A DNA stretch of 20,936 nt from a virus, in the IMG/VR virus record IMGVR_UViG_3300011129_000041, positions 1-20,936 of that record; one strand, 5' to 3'. The number at the start of each line of letters is the position of its first letter. Within the stretch, counting starts at the first letter, position 1. Made by a program: the position numbers and the translations under genes. Under the pieces are notes generated by a model. It did not search any database and had not been told where the DNA came from. It was given only the letters and a program-made list of their open reading frames with translations. Below are positions 7,146 through 14,487 of this stretch, piece by piece.

Positions 7146-8684
7146 TTAGACACCTTGTTGTTGTTGAGCTTCACTCATCATAGCCTGCGCTGCTCCTGTT
7201 GCAAGCTCTTGTCCACCAGCTGCCATCGCTTGGCTCTGAGCCTGCATCATTTGCTGCTGTTGTTGTTCTTCCTGAACTTCTTGCTGTGTCTTCACAGAGT
7301 CAGGAAGGCTTAGGCCATAGAACACCTTGTAAAGCAACTCGTCCCATTTGACATACGCCAGAACTTCAGGCGGCAATCCTTGAAGGAACTGAAGCGCCGT
7401 TTGTACACGGGTCACATCGCTCTCACGACCAAGGGCCTCAAGGCCCGTAAGGATCGTAGGTTCAATTAGACCTTTAGGCCACACAGGCAACTGTTCGTTC
7501 TGTTGCATCTGTACGATCAACCGTTCCAAACGACGCTGTTGCATCGCTCGGTTAAGCTGGCTGTACACACCGCCTAGGGTAGCCTCTAGTTCCTGTTGGT
7601 TCCTTTGGATCTCATAGGCCGTAGTCCGTTCGCTGTCACGAGTAGCAGCAGACCCAAGCATAAAGGCCCCGCCGATCTCACGTGTCAGACGATCTAGTTC
7701 CTGGGCGCTGATCTGAAGACCATTGGTGTTCTGGAACTGAAGCATCACCACGTCTTCAGGATTACCGACGATGATCTCACCGTTGTTCGCCGTAGCAATA
7801 CGACGCCGTAGGTTCAAACCACCGGCAGCATTAGGACGAACCATCGTGACGTTACGAGAGGCCATCGCGCTGCCGTCAAGCAGAGCTTTGGACAAAGCGT
7901 CGATAGCTCGGAAGTCCGGTAGATGCTCTTCGATCTTACCGCGCCCATAGTCCTCACCGATTACTGAGGTCCAACGAAGGGCGTTGTAAGGTAGAACCTC
8001 GTACTCGCCTTCACTGTTAGGCACACGTTCTTTGTTGACCTCTTGGTAAACGTAGTAGGTGCCATCGTCCTGTAGCTGAGTGTGGGTCAGAACAGGCACA
8101 CGATCACCACTGTAGTCTTCCGCAGTCACAATCCCTTTGATCTCATCAGGCAAGCTCTCAGGAGACATATGTTCTTCAGTGATGATCTCACGAACAACGC
8201 CCATCATGTCCCTGCTGATGCAGTATTGATCCAGCCGGAACAACCGGATCGTGTTGTCTGGCATCATGAACTCAAGAGCATTGCCGGTGACGATTAGATA
8301 CTGAAGGGCAAGGTTGGTTGCTGACCGCCAGTCGCGACGTTCGATCTCGCTTTGGATCAAAGCTTCAGACATAACCAAACCATGCTCAATGGCAGGGTCG
8401 ATGTCCATTTCGCCAGATTTGATCTTAGCTTCTGATGGGATGTTCAGTCGGAACGAAGGCTTACCAGGCGGGTACATAGCCACCATAAGCCGTGAGGCCA
8501 GAGAGACAACCGTTCGTGCCCCTAGTCCCTGATATGGCTCAGGAAGCAGAGTGAACTCTGTGTGTCCTTCAGGTGGCAAAAGCGGTGGGATTGTTAGTTC
8601 GGCACATTCACGAGCCCGCCGTAGAAACGGATCACGCTTCCGCTTCATCGCCTCGTATCGTGCGTGACAGGTCTCGTATTTCAT
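7146..8684 (-). CDS. Portal / head-tail connector protein, T7 gp8-like
   Basis: This encodes a 512-residue protein, close to T7 gp8 (536). Twelve copies form the ring through which DNA enters and leaves the capsid. The N-terminal block contains the typical 'RARECAELTIPPLLPPEG' segment, followed by 'QGLGARTVVSLASRLMVAMYPPGKPSFRL', which corresponds to the conserved early region of podoviral connectors. Later come the wing and stem regions with 'SAATRDSERTTAYEIQRNQQELE' and 'GGVYSQLNRAMQQRRLER'. The last 45 residues are very rich in Gln, Ala and Met, a low-complexity tail. The ATG at 8684 lies three bases after the preceding stop. The ribosome site is weak (GGTG eight bases upstream), so coupling to the upstream gene is plausible. 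Confidence 0.96.
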   Translation of the reverse strand: MKYETCHARYEAMKRKRDPFLRRARECAELTIPPLLPPEGHTEFTLLPEPYQGLGARTVVSLASRLMVAMYPPGKPSFRLNIPSEAKIKSGEMDIDPAIEHGLVMSEALIQSEIERRDWRSATNLALQYLIVTGNALEFMMPDNTIRLFRLDQYCISRDMMGVVREIITEEHMSPESLPDEIKGIVTAEDYSGDRVPVLTHTQLQDDGTYYVYQEVNKERVPNSEGEYEVLPYNALRWTSVIGEDYGRGKIEEHLPDFRAIDALSKALLDGSAMASRNVTMVRPNAAGGLNLRRRIATANNGEIIVGNPEDVVMLQFQNTNGLQISAQELDRLTREIGGAFMLGSAATRDSERTTAYEIQRNQQELEATLGGVYSQLNRAMQQRRLERLIVQMQQNEQLPVWPKGLIEPTILTGLEALGRESDVTRVQTALQFLQGLPPEVLAYVKWDELLYKVFYGLSLPDSVKTQQEVQEEQQQQQMMQAQSQAMAAGGQELATGAAQAMMSEAQQQQGV

Positions 8685-8687
8685 AAT

Positions 8688-8903
8688 TTACACACCAGTC
8701 CTAGTGTTTAATCCTGAGCCTGCTGTAGCATCTACACCACCAATCAGTGGAATACGATACTGCTGAAAGCCTTTTGGTTCTTTAGCCTTAGCCCGCGCCA
8801 CAGCTCGTGTTTCAGGAAGCCCTGCAACCTGCTCTGTAGGTGGGGGCGTGGGTGTAGGCTTTGGCGGTGCAGGCTTTGGCGGCTTAGGTGCCAGAAATCC
8901 CAT
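8688..8903 (-). CDS. Small proline-rich protein, T7 gp7.3-like by position
   Basis: This encodes a 71-residue protein directly upstream of the portal gene. The first 22 residues are a Pro/Lys repeat (MGFLAPKPPKPAPPKPTPTP), followed by an Ala/Arg/Lys region and a Gly-rich C-terminus ending GLNTRTGV. T7 encodes gp7.3, a 99-residue, low-complexity virion protein needed for adsorption and tail assembly, in the same position. Gene order, disorder-prone composition and a Gly-rich end agree, but I see no reliable residue-level match. The start at 8903 has AAAGGA eight bases upstream. The MGF N-terminus might also suggest a membrane- or virion-associated peptide. Function is inferred from position only. 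Confidence 0.6.
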   Translation of the reverse strand: MGFLAPKPPKPAPPKPTPTPPPTEQVAGLPETRAVARAKAKEPKGFQQYRIPLIGGVDATAGSGLNTRTGV

Positions 8904-8918
8904 AGTCTTTATCCTTTG

Positions 8919-9374
8919 TTATTCTAGACAATGCATTGTTCCGATAGTCTTAAAACCTAGTCGTTCGTAAAAACGCTTAGTCTTTTCTGGGTGTATCCCG
9001 CTAGATATACCAAGAGTTATGTGTGATGCTTTTTGTTGGTCTGCCCACAGAATGTAGTTCTTTAGGATCTTAACAGCTGCGGAAGATCCACGACGCTCTG
9101 GTCGAACATAGACAATTATGTCTGACGCGATCAGCTCGTCTGTAAAGTAGTGCGCTGTGATCACAAACGCACCGAACCCTACAAGCTCATCACCATCAAG
9201 CGCATAGAACACTTTGATAATAGGGTTCTCATCGAACTGATTGTAGTACAGGTTCTCTAGCTTCTCGTAGTTTATGCTAAAGTCTTTGTAACGACCCTCT
9301 GCTTGTATAGAAGGAAACAGATCTTTGATACGGCTGAACTCTCCCTTAAGAGAAGAGGATACCTTAATACTCAT
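8919..9374 (-). CDS. GNAT-family N-acetyltransferase
   Basis: This encodes a 151-residue protein with the layout of a GCN5-related acetyltransferase. A beta-strand region 'FGAFVITAHYF' precedes motif A, where 'IIVYVRPERRGSSAAVKIL' carries the R-x-x-G-x-A/S type loop that binds the pyrophosphate of acetyl-CoA. The C-terminal motif B is 'TKRFYERLGFKTIGT', with the usual Tyr-x-x-x-Gly-Phe pattern. The substrate cannot be predicted. Acetyltransferases of this kind occur near the structural genes of several T7-like phages and may modify a host or phage protein. The start at 9374 has a good AGGAGA site inside the 3' end of the preceding small gene, which it overlaps by 11 bases. Confidence 0.88.
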   Translation of the reverse strand: MSIKVSSSLKGEFSRIKDLFPSIQAEGRYKDFSINYEKLENLYYNQFDENPIIKVFYALDGDELVGFGAFVITAHYFTDELIASDIIVYVRPERRGSSAAVKILKNYILWADQQKASHITLGISSGIHPEKTKRFYERLGFKTIGTMHCLE

Positions 9375-9552
9375 CTGTCTTCTCCTGCTCTTCGATCAGT
9401 CCTAACAGCTCGTCTAGAAGTTCACGAACACCAGCGTAGCGCTGATGCTCGTCGTCTGGTTCTCCTAGACGTTTGCACCTATGAGGATATGTTTTGTCTA
9501 GCATCTCGACAAGTTCATATGATCTCATAGGTACAAGAACGTCGTCATTCAT
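9364..9552 (-). CDS. Small acidic protein of unknown function
   Basis: This encodes a 62-residue protein lying 29 bases after the reductase gene and overlapping the acetyltransferase gene by 11 bases. It is rich in Glu, Asp, Leu and Arg. The stretch 'YAGVRELLDELLGLIEEQ' looks like an amphipathic helix with a possible protein-binding face. I recognise no motif. The start at 9552 has AAGGG about 11 bases upstream, an acceptable but not strong site. The tight packing and the ribosome site of the next gene inside its end support it as real. A role in nucleotide metabolism or as a small regulator is possible but not shown. Confidence 0.65.
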   Translation of the reverse strand: MNDDVLVPMRSYELVEMLDKTYPHRCKRLGEPDDEHQRYAGVRELLDELLGLIEEQEKTDEY

Positions 9553-9581
9553 AGGCAGAAGCCCTTTTCTATCTGTACTTT

Positions 9582-11534
9582 TTAACGACTTGCGATGTCC
9601 ACAACTTCACATACCCCAGCTGTGCAGGCAAGTTCTTGCGAGCCTGACGTGTTGTCTTCACGCTCGTAATCTTGGAGCTTAGTCCAGTCAAGAGCCGGTG
9701 GCATCGCTTCCTTAAGCGCAACATACTCAGCTTCAGTGCAATCCTGATACGGAGCCTGCTGATAAGAATGGTCAGAGTGAGGCAGGAAAGATATGCCTGA
9801 AATCTTGTCGAAGTTCTCATAGACCCAGTCTCCTACTTTTAGCCATTCGTTCTCTTTGACGCTCACAGTAACACTTGGTTTGTGTTCACACCAGTGGTCT
9901 TGGTACACACTCCACAGCTCCAGCTGTTCGATGGCCGTTAGATCGTTACGACACACCGCGTTATCTGGTGCTTTCATTGGGAACGAAAAGACCACAGTGC
10001 TTTCAGGTTTCATGAAGCAGGGCTCTGATGGAATACCAGAGTCGATCATGAACTTGGTCATTGGATCTTTAATGTCACCACGAACTGTTCGGACATAGTG
10101 TGGATTGTGTCGAGCGTGGATGCCACTAGCGCTGTCAACAAGCTGAGATACCGTACCGCTTGGCTTAACACATGTGATAGCAGCAGACTGTGGGACACCA
10201 AGCTCATACGCCAGCTCGGCGTTCACAGCAACAGCTACTTCTTTTAGTTCTTTCAGCCACGCTTCAGTTTTCTCTAGACCCTCAAAGCCATTAAGAACCT
10301 GATGATCCATGATGCCCGTAAGGCTAACGCCAAGCAGTCGTTCTTCCTCAGTGTTCTTTTTCCAGATGGGGCGAAGGTACTTAAAGTCCGTCAAGCAAGA
10401 CTGTAAGGTTCCTAAGATTGTCGCTTGGCGTACCTTTTCCTTTAGATCCTCAAGGCTATCAGTTGCTCGAACGACAACCTCGGACAAATTGCAGAACTGA
10501 TAAGGCCTCAAGATAATCTCACTGCATGGGTTGGTTCCCCAAGCAATGTCTTTGTCGGTGTTTCGTCTGCCATTCTTAGCGGCCTGCTTACGAGCTGCTT
10601 CTCGGTTGAAGATCCCACGCTCACCGGATTTACTTTCGTAGAGCGAGTGCCACTCTTGAAAGAACACAGACATATCGGGCTTCTCTTTGTACGATACGCT
10701 GTTGTTCGCTAGGCCACGCTGGGGCTCTCGTGTCCACCAGTCACCAGACTTTGCCTTCTGCATCGACGGGTCACTGAGGTTAGACAGGGAGATCAACGCG
10801 CTGCGTCGGACACCACCGACCACAACGATCTCACCGATCTTACACATGATGTCGTGGGCTTCTACAGAATGTAGACGACGGCCTTGGGCCTTATCGAACT
10901 TCTCGACACAGAAGTTAAACAGATCTTCAAGCGGCTCAGGACCAGACGCCCGTCCACCAAAAGTCTTTAGTCGTGCGCCTGCTGGGCGAACCTTTGATGT
11001 GTCCCATTTGGGAACATAGCCACGGTATAGAAGAGCTATTAGTTCCTTGAGAGCTTTGCACCAACCAATCTTGCTGTCTTCAACAACGATGTTCTGTCCA
11101 TCGACGGAGCCAGAAGCGTCACTCTTAAAACTGACAACAGGTAGCTTCAGAACACTCTCTCGTTCGACACTAAATCCTACACCTGTGCCACACATTAGAA
11201 TGTACATAGCCTCGTCGAAAGAACGCGGGCTGTCTACTGGTACATAACTACAGTTGTACGCGCCAACGTGGCAGCGATCTAACGCAGGACCAGAAGTCAT
11301 CACAGCTCGCATAGATGGCATGACACCAAGGCCAAGAACGGACTGTTTAATGGTGTCTACGTCTATGTCTAGTTTCTTTATGTCCTGCTTTTTCTGAACA
11401 TAATCAACCACATAGTTAAAGTAACGATCTACAGTTTCTCCCCAGTTCTCACGTCGTTGTTCGTCATCTTTCCATCGTGCATAACGACTAAGAGCAATGA
11501 AGTTCTGATAGTCGTTAGGTATGTAGTTGTTCAT
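9582..11534 (-). CDS. nrdJ: Adenosylcobalamin-dependent (class II, monomeric) ribonucleoside-triphosphate reductase
   Basis: This encodes a 650-residue enzyme that reduces ribonucleotides to deoxyribonucleotides with a coenzyme B12 radical. The key cysteines match the Lactobacillus leichmannii enzyme: Cys337 in 'NPCSEI' and Cys348 are 11 apart, as are Cys408 and Cys419 there. Cys95 in 'AYNCSYVP' fits Cys119, and Cys637/Cys642 near the C-terminus are five apart, as Cys731/Cys736. 'CVKPSGTVSQL' is another conserved block. It is about 90 residues shorter than the L. leichmannii protein, as is common in phages. The family is oxygen-independent but needs host cobalamin. The start overlaps the DUF3310 stop in ATGA and has AAGGA nine bases upstream. 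It supplies dNTPs for the adjacent DNA polymerase. Confidence 0.94.
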   Translation of the reverse strand: MNNYIPNDYQNFIALSRYARWKDDEQRRENWGETVDRYFNYVVDYVQKKQDIKKLDIDVDTIKQSVLGLGVMPSMRAVMTSGPALDRCHVGAYNCSYVPVDSPRSFDEAMYILMCGTGVGFSVERESVLKLPVVSFKSDASGSVDGQNIVVEDSKIGWCKALKELIALLYRGYVPKWDTSKVRPAGARLKTFGGRASGPEPLEDLFNFCVEKFDKAQGRRLHSVEAHDIMCKIGEIVVVGGVRRSALISLSNLSDPSMQKAKSGDWWTREPQRGLANNSVSYKEKPDMSVFFQEWHSLYESKSGERGIFNREAARKQAAKNGRRNTDKDIAWGTNPCSEIILRPYQFCNLSEVVVRATDSLEDLKEKVRQATILGTLQSCLTDFKYLRPIWKKNTEEERLLGVSLTGIMDHQVLNGFEGLEKTEAWLKELKEVAVAVNAELAYELGVPQSAAITCVKPSGTVSQLVDSASGIHARHNPHYVRTVRGDIKDPMTKFMIDSGIPSEPCFMKPESTVVFSFPMKAPDNAVCRNDLTAIEQLELWSVYQDHWCEHKPSVTVSVKENEWLKVGDWVYENFDKISGISFLPHSDHSYQQAPYQDCTEAEYVALKEAMPPALDWTKLQDYEREDNTSGSQELACTAGVCEVVDIASR

Positions 11535-11794
11535 GCAGACAGTTCCTTCTTTTCAAATAACACTTTTAATAGTTCGTTCAAGTACCACTCCGCTTTCTTG
11601 AGGTCTTGCGACGGGTCTTGCGGGTTCTTGGCTTGGTATCTTGAGACGTACTTGATGATGTTTCCAACGTAGACGGCTTCGTCTCCGGGGAGATCTCGAC
11701 AGATGGCTCGGATGTAATCGATGGTTTCGATTCCTCCTCGCTTGTAATGTCGGGGGTTGATGTGATCCACAAGTTTGGGTTCGACGCGCTCCAT
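11531..11794 (-). CDS. DUF3310 protein (T7 gp1.7-related domain)
   Basis: This encodes an 87-residue protein with the DUF3310 pattern: 'DHINPRHYKRGGIETIDYI' at the N-terminus, then 'VGNIIKYVSRY' and 'DLKKAEWYLNELL'. As I recall, this domain occurs in T7 gp1.7, reported as a nucleotide kinase acting on dTMP and dGMP; most family members are short and untested. Its place beside RNR and ThyX fits a nucleotide role, but that is inference. The ATG at 11794 has an excellent AGGAGA site (11804-11809). The first 217 bases lie inside the exonuclease gene in another frame. The stop overlaps the reductase start in ATGA. The family match makes this frame certain; the overlapping exonuclease tail is the more unusual of the two. 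Confidence 0.88.
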   Translation of the reverse strand: MERVEPKLVDHINPRHYKRGGIETIDYIRAICRDLPGDEAVYVGNIIKYVSRYQAKNPQDPSQDLKKAEWYLNELLKVLFEKKELSA

Positions 11795-12501
11795 AAGCGT
11801 ACTTCTCCTGTCTCTTCGTTGTAATCAGTGTGGCGTAAGATACGAGCCAGCTGCACCATCAGCGTGGCTTGCTCTTCGTTATCAAACAGTTTGACCATAG
11901 CGTCCCAAAGTCTCAAAGGGTTCGCATGTTCCTCTAAGATCTTCTCAGCTTTCTTTGGGCCTATGCCTTTGGCACCAGGGTATCCATCAGTCGAGTCGCC
12001 AACCAAAGCCTGATAGAACATCATGCGATCTGCTGACCGCTCTGAGACTTTCTGAGCCCTGTTCATCTTGTTAGGGTTAAGCACACGACCTGGGACAGTC
12101 ATCATGTCTTTATCAATGGAGACAATCACAGGATCTGATATGTGTTCAGAGCCTGCAAAGATTCCCATCACGTCATCAGCCTCAAGGCCTGGACGCCTAG
12201 CAATCTTGTAGTTCTCTTCAAGATACCTGATGGCATACTCAAGACCTACAGGCCTAGCAGAACCTCTACGGTTGCCTTTGTACTCAGGGTAGATGATGTG
12301 CCGAAAGTATTTATGACTAGCATCAGACAGGCATACGATACTGCTGCCAGCTTTGGCCATCGTTTGCCAACTCTGTACCATAGTGTCTATGGATCTTGCG
12401 ACATTAGCGTCGGCACAGATCTTCTCGCCGTCGAAGTCCACCTCGTTAACGATGGCACAACGATAGGCAATGATGTCTCCATCAAGCAGAGCCACTGTCA
12501 T
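11578..12501 (-). CDS. 5'-3' exonuclease, T7 gp6-like (FEN/PIN fold)
   Basis: This encodes a 307-residue nuclease that removes RNA primers and degrades DNA ends, feeding nucleotides to phage synthesis. Metal-binding acidic residues appear in 'LLDGDIIAYR' (about residues 5-14), 'LEADDVMG' (106-113) and 'SIDKDMM' (128-134). 'GDSTDGYPGAKGIGPKKAEKIL' (168-189) is the helix-three-turn-helix of the FEN family. The recognisable domain ends near residue 235. The remaining 70 residues are Ser/Thr/Lys/Arg-rich, with a basic end (KTRRKTSRKRSGT), and overlap the DUF3310 gene in another frame. T7 gp6 is 300 residues in total. The start shares a TGATG junction with the DNA polymerase stop, so translation is probably coupled. 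Confidence 0.92.
   Translation of the reverse strand: MTVALLDGDIIAYRCAIVNEVDFDGEKICADANVARSIDTMVQSWQTMAKAGSSIVCLSDASHKYFRHIIYPEYKGNRRGSARPVGLEYAIRYLEENYKIARRPGLEADDVMGIFAGSEHISDPVIVSIDKDMMTVPGRVLNPNKMNRAQKVSERSADRMMFYQALVGDSTDGYPGAKGIGPKKAEKILEEHANPLRLWDAMVKLFDNEEQATLMVQLARILRHTDYNEETGEVRLWSASNPNLWITSTPDITSEEESKPSITSEPSVEISPETKPSTLETSSSTSQDTKPRTRKTRRKTSRKRSGT
11804..11809 (-). promoter_or_regulatory. Ribosome binding site of the DUF3310 gene inside the exonuclease coding region
   Basis: AGGAGA lies nine bases before the ATG at 11794, within the exonuclease frame (about codons 231-233). It decides the start of the out-of-frame DUF3310 gene and supports real internal initiation. Confidence 0.75.
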
Positions 12502-14219
12502 CAGTGTGTTTCCTTCCAGTTAGCGCCTATCTCATAAGTGCCACTAAGTGGACACCTCATGCCTAGACGTACAGCAGCTTCGGTTATGCTGTCAGCAAAC
12601 GTCTGCCCGACAGTATCAGCAACATCCGGGTCAGAACTGAACTGAACCTCGTCGTGCACGTTCGCCACATAGGCAAAACCTTTCAGCTGTCCATCGACGA
12701 CCAGTTGTTTCTTTACCGCCAGGTCATAATGGAAAACCTGCGCCGCCTTCTTCATTACAACAGCACCACAGGACTGAAGCAGGAAGTTCAATGCGCTGTG
12801 TGGAGACCTGATGGTTATCTTACGACCATCGATAGCCTTGAACCAACCGGCCTTAGCTCTCTTCTGGATACTATCAGACAATTCACCAAGGCCGTCGATG
12901 CCTTCGTCCATACGCTTGCGGATCTCTTTGCCATCCTTAAGAGGACCACCCGCTTCCTTAGATATCGAAGCGAGCTTACGATCTGAAGCACCATACAGAT
13001 AGGCATACTGCATACGCTTGGCTTCGTCTCGTGTTGGAAGTTCCACAAGCTTCTGGGTTCTAGAGTGAACGTCAGTGCCTTCTTCCTTGGAGCCATACAA
13101 CAAGGCATCACGATAGACACCGTTGTCGTACTTGCCCAGGTAGTGCGCTAGGCACACCAGCTCCAAGGCGTCAGCGTCACAGCCAACAAGAACTTGGCCC
13201 TCGTCAGCCACCCAGACCTCACGCATACGCAGGTCTTTCTTATCGACCTGGGCCATGTTGGGTTTGAAGTGACTGCACCTGTGCGTAGCTGTACCCATCG
13301 AGGACACACCGCCGTGGACGCGATCACCACGCACAAGCTTAAGCCATCCGTTGTCACCGTCACTGAGTTGACCCAGTTGCTTTTGGACCCTGAAGTACCT
13401 AGCGAGCTGCTTGGCCTCTGGGTACGGCAGGTTCGACAAGACCACCTCGTCAATCTTAGGCCCACCAGAAGGCGTGAAGCTCTTTGGTTTCCAGTCGTGT
13501 GTCTCAGCCAAGCGCTCCGCAATCATCTTGCGTGAGCCTGGATTGAACACCTCGACCTTATCCTTGAGACGCTTTCCGGTCTTCTCGGACCAACGCTCTA
13601 TGGTCTTCGAGGGCCACAGGTCTTGTAGCTCTTCCTCAAGATTGGAGATCTCTTGGCGCAGCTCAGAACAAAGATCGTTAGCTTTGTCGAGATCCAAACG
13701 AAACCCGTGTTCCTCTTGAAGCTGAAGGACACGAACAAAGTCTGCTTCAAGTTTGTAAGCGTCAGAGTCCTTCACACTTTTGGTCTTGTCGTAAACGTAC
13801 TGCGTGATCTTAACATCGACCTTACAGTACTCAGCCATCTCATCAGTGAACTTGGTGAAGTCGCTGTAGTCTAGCTTTTCTTCTCCAAGTTCTCGGCCAT
13901 AGTCTTTAATAGAGTGGCCCCTTCTTGTTGAGTCTTTGAGACGGCTTCCAACCAACGTGTCAAAGACTTTTGAGTAATCGAGTATTCCGGTTCCATAAAG
14001 TCGAACGATGGCCGGGATGTCGAATCCAATTCCGTTATGGAAGACAACGCAATCTGCTCCAGACAGTCGGCTGAGTCCCTCAGAGATTGGGCGATAACCC
14101 TCGTGGTCTGCGTAAATTGTGACAGCATCTTCAGTTGTGTCCTTTATTGCCAAACAATGACAGAGTGTCATTTGGTGGAGAAACCCATCGGTCTCTATGT
14201 CCGCTATCAGCGTCGTCAT
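12501..14219 (-). CDS. Family A DNA polymerase with 3'-5' exonuclease, T7 gp5-like
   Basis: I place the start at the ATG at 14219 (AAGGA eight bases upstream), giving 572 residues that begin MTTLIADIETDGF. A longer frame from 14297 has no such support. Proofreading motifs are Exo I D7/E9 ('ADIETDG'), Exo II 'FHNGIGFD' (N62, D67) and Exo III 'YCKVD' (Y131, D135). Polymerase motif A is 'VGCDADALELVCLAH' (D348), motif B R397-DEA-K401-RMQ-Y405-AYL-Y409, and motif C 'VHDEV' (D523). Y405 aligns with T7 Y526 and E. coli Pol I F762. The protein is shorter than T7 gp5 (704), as in cyanophage-type relatives. The 3' end shares TGATG with the exonuclease. The T7 enzyme uses host thioredoxin for processivity; whether this one does is not visible. 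Confidence 0.96.
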   Translation of the reverse strand: MTTLIADIETDGFLHQMTLCHCLAIKDTTEDAVTIYADHEGYRPISEGLSRLSGADCVVFHNGIGFDIPAIVRLYGTGILDYSKVFDTLVGSRLKDSTRRGHSIKDYGRELGEEKLDYSDFTKFTDEMAEYCKVDVKITQYVYDKTKSVKDSDAYKLEADFVRVLQLQEEHGFRLDLDKANDLCSELRQEISNLEEELQDLWPSKTIERWSEKTGKRLKDKVEVFNPGSRKMIAERLAETHDWKPKSFTPSGGPKIDEVVLSNLPYPEAKQLARYFRVQKQLGQLSDGDNGWLKLVRGDRVHGGVSSMGTATHRCSHFKPNMAQVDKKDLRMREVWVADEGQVLVGCDADALELVCLAHYLGKYDNGVYRDALLYGSKEEGTDVHSRTQKLVELPTRDEAKRMQYAYLYGASDRKLASISKEAGGPLKDGKEIRKRMDEGIDGLGELSDSIQKRAKAGWFKAIDGRKITIRSPHSALNFLLQSCGAVVMKKAAQVFHYDLAVKKQLVVDGQLKGFAYVANVHDEVQFSSDPDVADTVGQTFADSITEAAVRLGMRCPLSGTYEIGANWKETH

Positions 14220-14487
14220 TCTGTCGTTCCTTTTCGTGTAACATCCGGTGGCAGTTGGCACACAACATCGTGCATCCCATCGCCTCTTCGAGAACATCTT
14301 TCCAAGAGTGGTCTGTCATACCGCTTACCGACAATACAAACCGTTTGCTCGCTGGGTCTCTGTGGTGAAAGTCAAAGACACAAGCGTCATGCTTTTGTCC
14401 ACAGCTTTCACAAACACCACCCTTTAGATCGACAAGTTTCTGTCGGATCTTACGCCTCTTGGTTCGGCGTCCCTTATGAGAAGTCAT
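14131..14487 (-). CDS. HNH homing-type endonuclease
   Basis: This encodes a 118-residue protein with a basic N-terminus (KGRRTKRRKIRQK). It has two zinc-binding pairs, 'CESC' near residue 27 and 'CANC' near residue 76. The HNH core is 'DFHHRDP' followed by 'LCANCHRMLHEK'. Such free-standing nucleases nick or cut DNA and spread by homing; T7 carries several between its genes. It is wedged between primase-helicase and DNA polymerase. The start at 14487 overlaps the helicase stop by 14 bases and has AGAGG six bases upstream. The last 89 bases overlap the polymerase start in another frame. The residues after the final motif (about 88-118) look non-conserved. The HNH assignment is firm; mobility is inferred. 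Confidence 0.92.
   Translation of the reverse strand: MTSHKGRRTKRRKIRQKLVDLKGGVCESCGQKHDACVFDFHHRDPASKRFVLSVSGMTDHSWKDVLEEAMGCTMLCANCHRMLHEKERQNDDADSGHRDRWVSPPNDTLSLFGNKGHN
14228..14232 (-). promoter_or_regulatory. Ribosome binding site that sets the DNA polymerase start
   Basis: AAGGA lies eight bases upstream of the ATG at 14219, inside the 3' part of the HNH gene. Together with the conserved MTTLIADIETDG start it excludes the longer reading from 14297. Confidence 0.7.

Noticed and set aside
14220-14297. Extra 26 residues at the N-terminus of DNA polymerase.
   Set aside because: The upstream part is Cys/Arg-rich and lies in the HNH gene. The ATG at 14219 has a good ribosome site and starts the conserved exonuclease motif.
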